NCBI GenBank assembly: GCA_050732195.1
Contig: JBOHQK010000067.1
Span: 1 to 5,489, forward strand
Reading direction: 5' to 3'
DNA from: JACPAU01 sp050732195
Lineage (GTDB): Bacteria; Methylomirabilota; Methylomirabilia; Methylomirabilales; JACPAU01
DNA length: 5,489 nt
This document shows, piece by piece, positions 5,343 through 5,489 of the stretch. A program made the position numbers and the translations under genes. Positions within the stretch are counted from its first letter, which is position 1; each line of letters starts with the position of its first letter. A model generated the notes under the pieces. The model did no database searches and was not told the DNA's origin. It saw only the letters and a list, made by a program, of their open reading frames with translations.

Positions 5343-5489
5343 CTAGGGCACCTGGATGAGGTCGTGGCCCGGACTCACCCGGGCCCGGCTGAGGAGGAGG
5401 TCGGCCGTCTTCCGTTGGAGCAGCTCGCCCCGCAGGCCCGGGAGGCGCCCCTCCTTCTCCAGGGCCTCCCACAGGGCGGTCGCGCTCCG
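5343..5489 (-). CDS. tig: Trigger factor, C-terminal 48 residues (cut by window edge)
   Basis: Only the last 48 codons and the TAG stop are inside the window; the frame is open to the right edge. The encoded tail contains ALWEALEKEGRLPGLRGELL followed by QRKTADLLLSRARVSPGHD. That is the helix typical of trigger-factor C termini, where a basic K-(T/A)-x-(D/E)-x-(L/I)-L-x-x-A motif (here KTADLLLSRA) precedes the last few residues. Trigger factor is the ribosome-associated chaperone and prolyl isomerase, and its C-terminal domain holds the chaperone cradle. The short fragment alone would be a modest match; its position directly upstream of clpP, in the order tig-clpP-clpX common in bacteria, makes the assignment firm. 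The ribosome-binding and PPIase domains are outside the window. Confidence 0.85.
   Translation of the reverse strand, partial: RSATALWEALEKEGRLPGLRGELLQRKTADLLLSRARVSPGHDLIQVP

Noticed and set aside
5281..5472. N-terminal extension of ClpP up to position 5472 in the same frame.
   Set aside because: It would be Pro/Gly-rich, overlap the trigger factor end, and precede a standard ClpP N terminus that has its own ribosome site at 5286-5289.
1..5489. Search for CRISPR repeats, tRNA or rRNA genes, insertion-sequence ends, toxin-antitoxin pairs or a phage/defence system.
   Set aside because: No direct-repeat array, cloverleaf, terminal inverted repeats, target duplications or matching proteins could be seen; the window is almost fully occupied by housekeeping genes.

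Overview
This is a GC-rich, densely packed bacterial window in which every supported gene lies on the minus strand, so transcription runs from high to low coordinates. In that order the genes are: the 3' end of trigger factor (tig), clpP, clpX, a BamD-type outer-membrane lipoprotein, a tetratricopeptide-repeat (TPR) protein, the 16S rRNA dimethyltransferase rsmA/ksgA, a stand-alone response-regulator receiver domain, and the 5' part of a nicotinate phosphoribosyltransferase gene that runs off the left edge. A BamD-like lipoprotein implies a Gram-negative (two-membrane) cell. GC content, gene packing and motif style would fit a free-living lineage such as Methylomirabilota/Rokubacteria or a deltaproteobacterial relative, but no marker here fixes the taxon and that guess is weak.

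Right block (3392-5489): tig-clpP-clpX is the classical protein quality-control cluster, with a ribosome-bound chaperone followed by the peptidase and the unfoldase of the ClpXP protease. All catalytic motifs of ClpP and ClpX are intact. The lon gene, which often follows clpX, is absent. A strong intrinsic terminator (9-bp perfect stem, 4-nt loop, T-rich tail) closes the block.

Middle (3230-3391): this 162-bp stretch is the only sizeable intergenic region. It holds the terminator and then a clear sigma70-type promoter (TTGACA, 17 bp, TAGGGT) with a short leader and a good ribosome binding site for the next gene.

Left block (1-3229): bamD-like, TPR, rsmA, receiver and nicotinate phosphoribosyltransferase genes form one tight presumptive operon. 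The junctions are 14 bp, 1 bp, a 26-bp overlap, and 13 bp. It mixes envelope assembly, ribosome maturation, signalling and NAD salvage, so co-transcription need not mean one pathway. The TPR protein and the orphan receiver are the two members whose specific jobs cannot be read from sequence.

I found no RNA genes, mobile elements, CRISPR arrays or evident novel multi-gene system. The most useful points for follow-up are the mixed operon, the receiver that overlaps rsmA, and the well-defined terminator/promoter pair between the two blocks.
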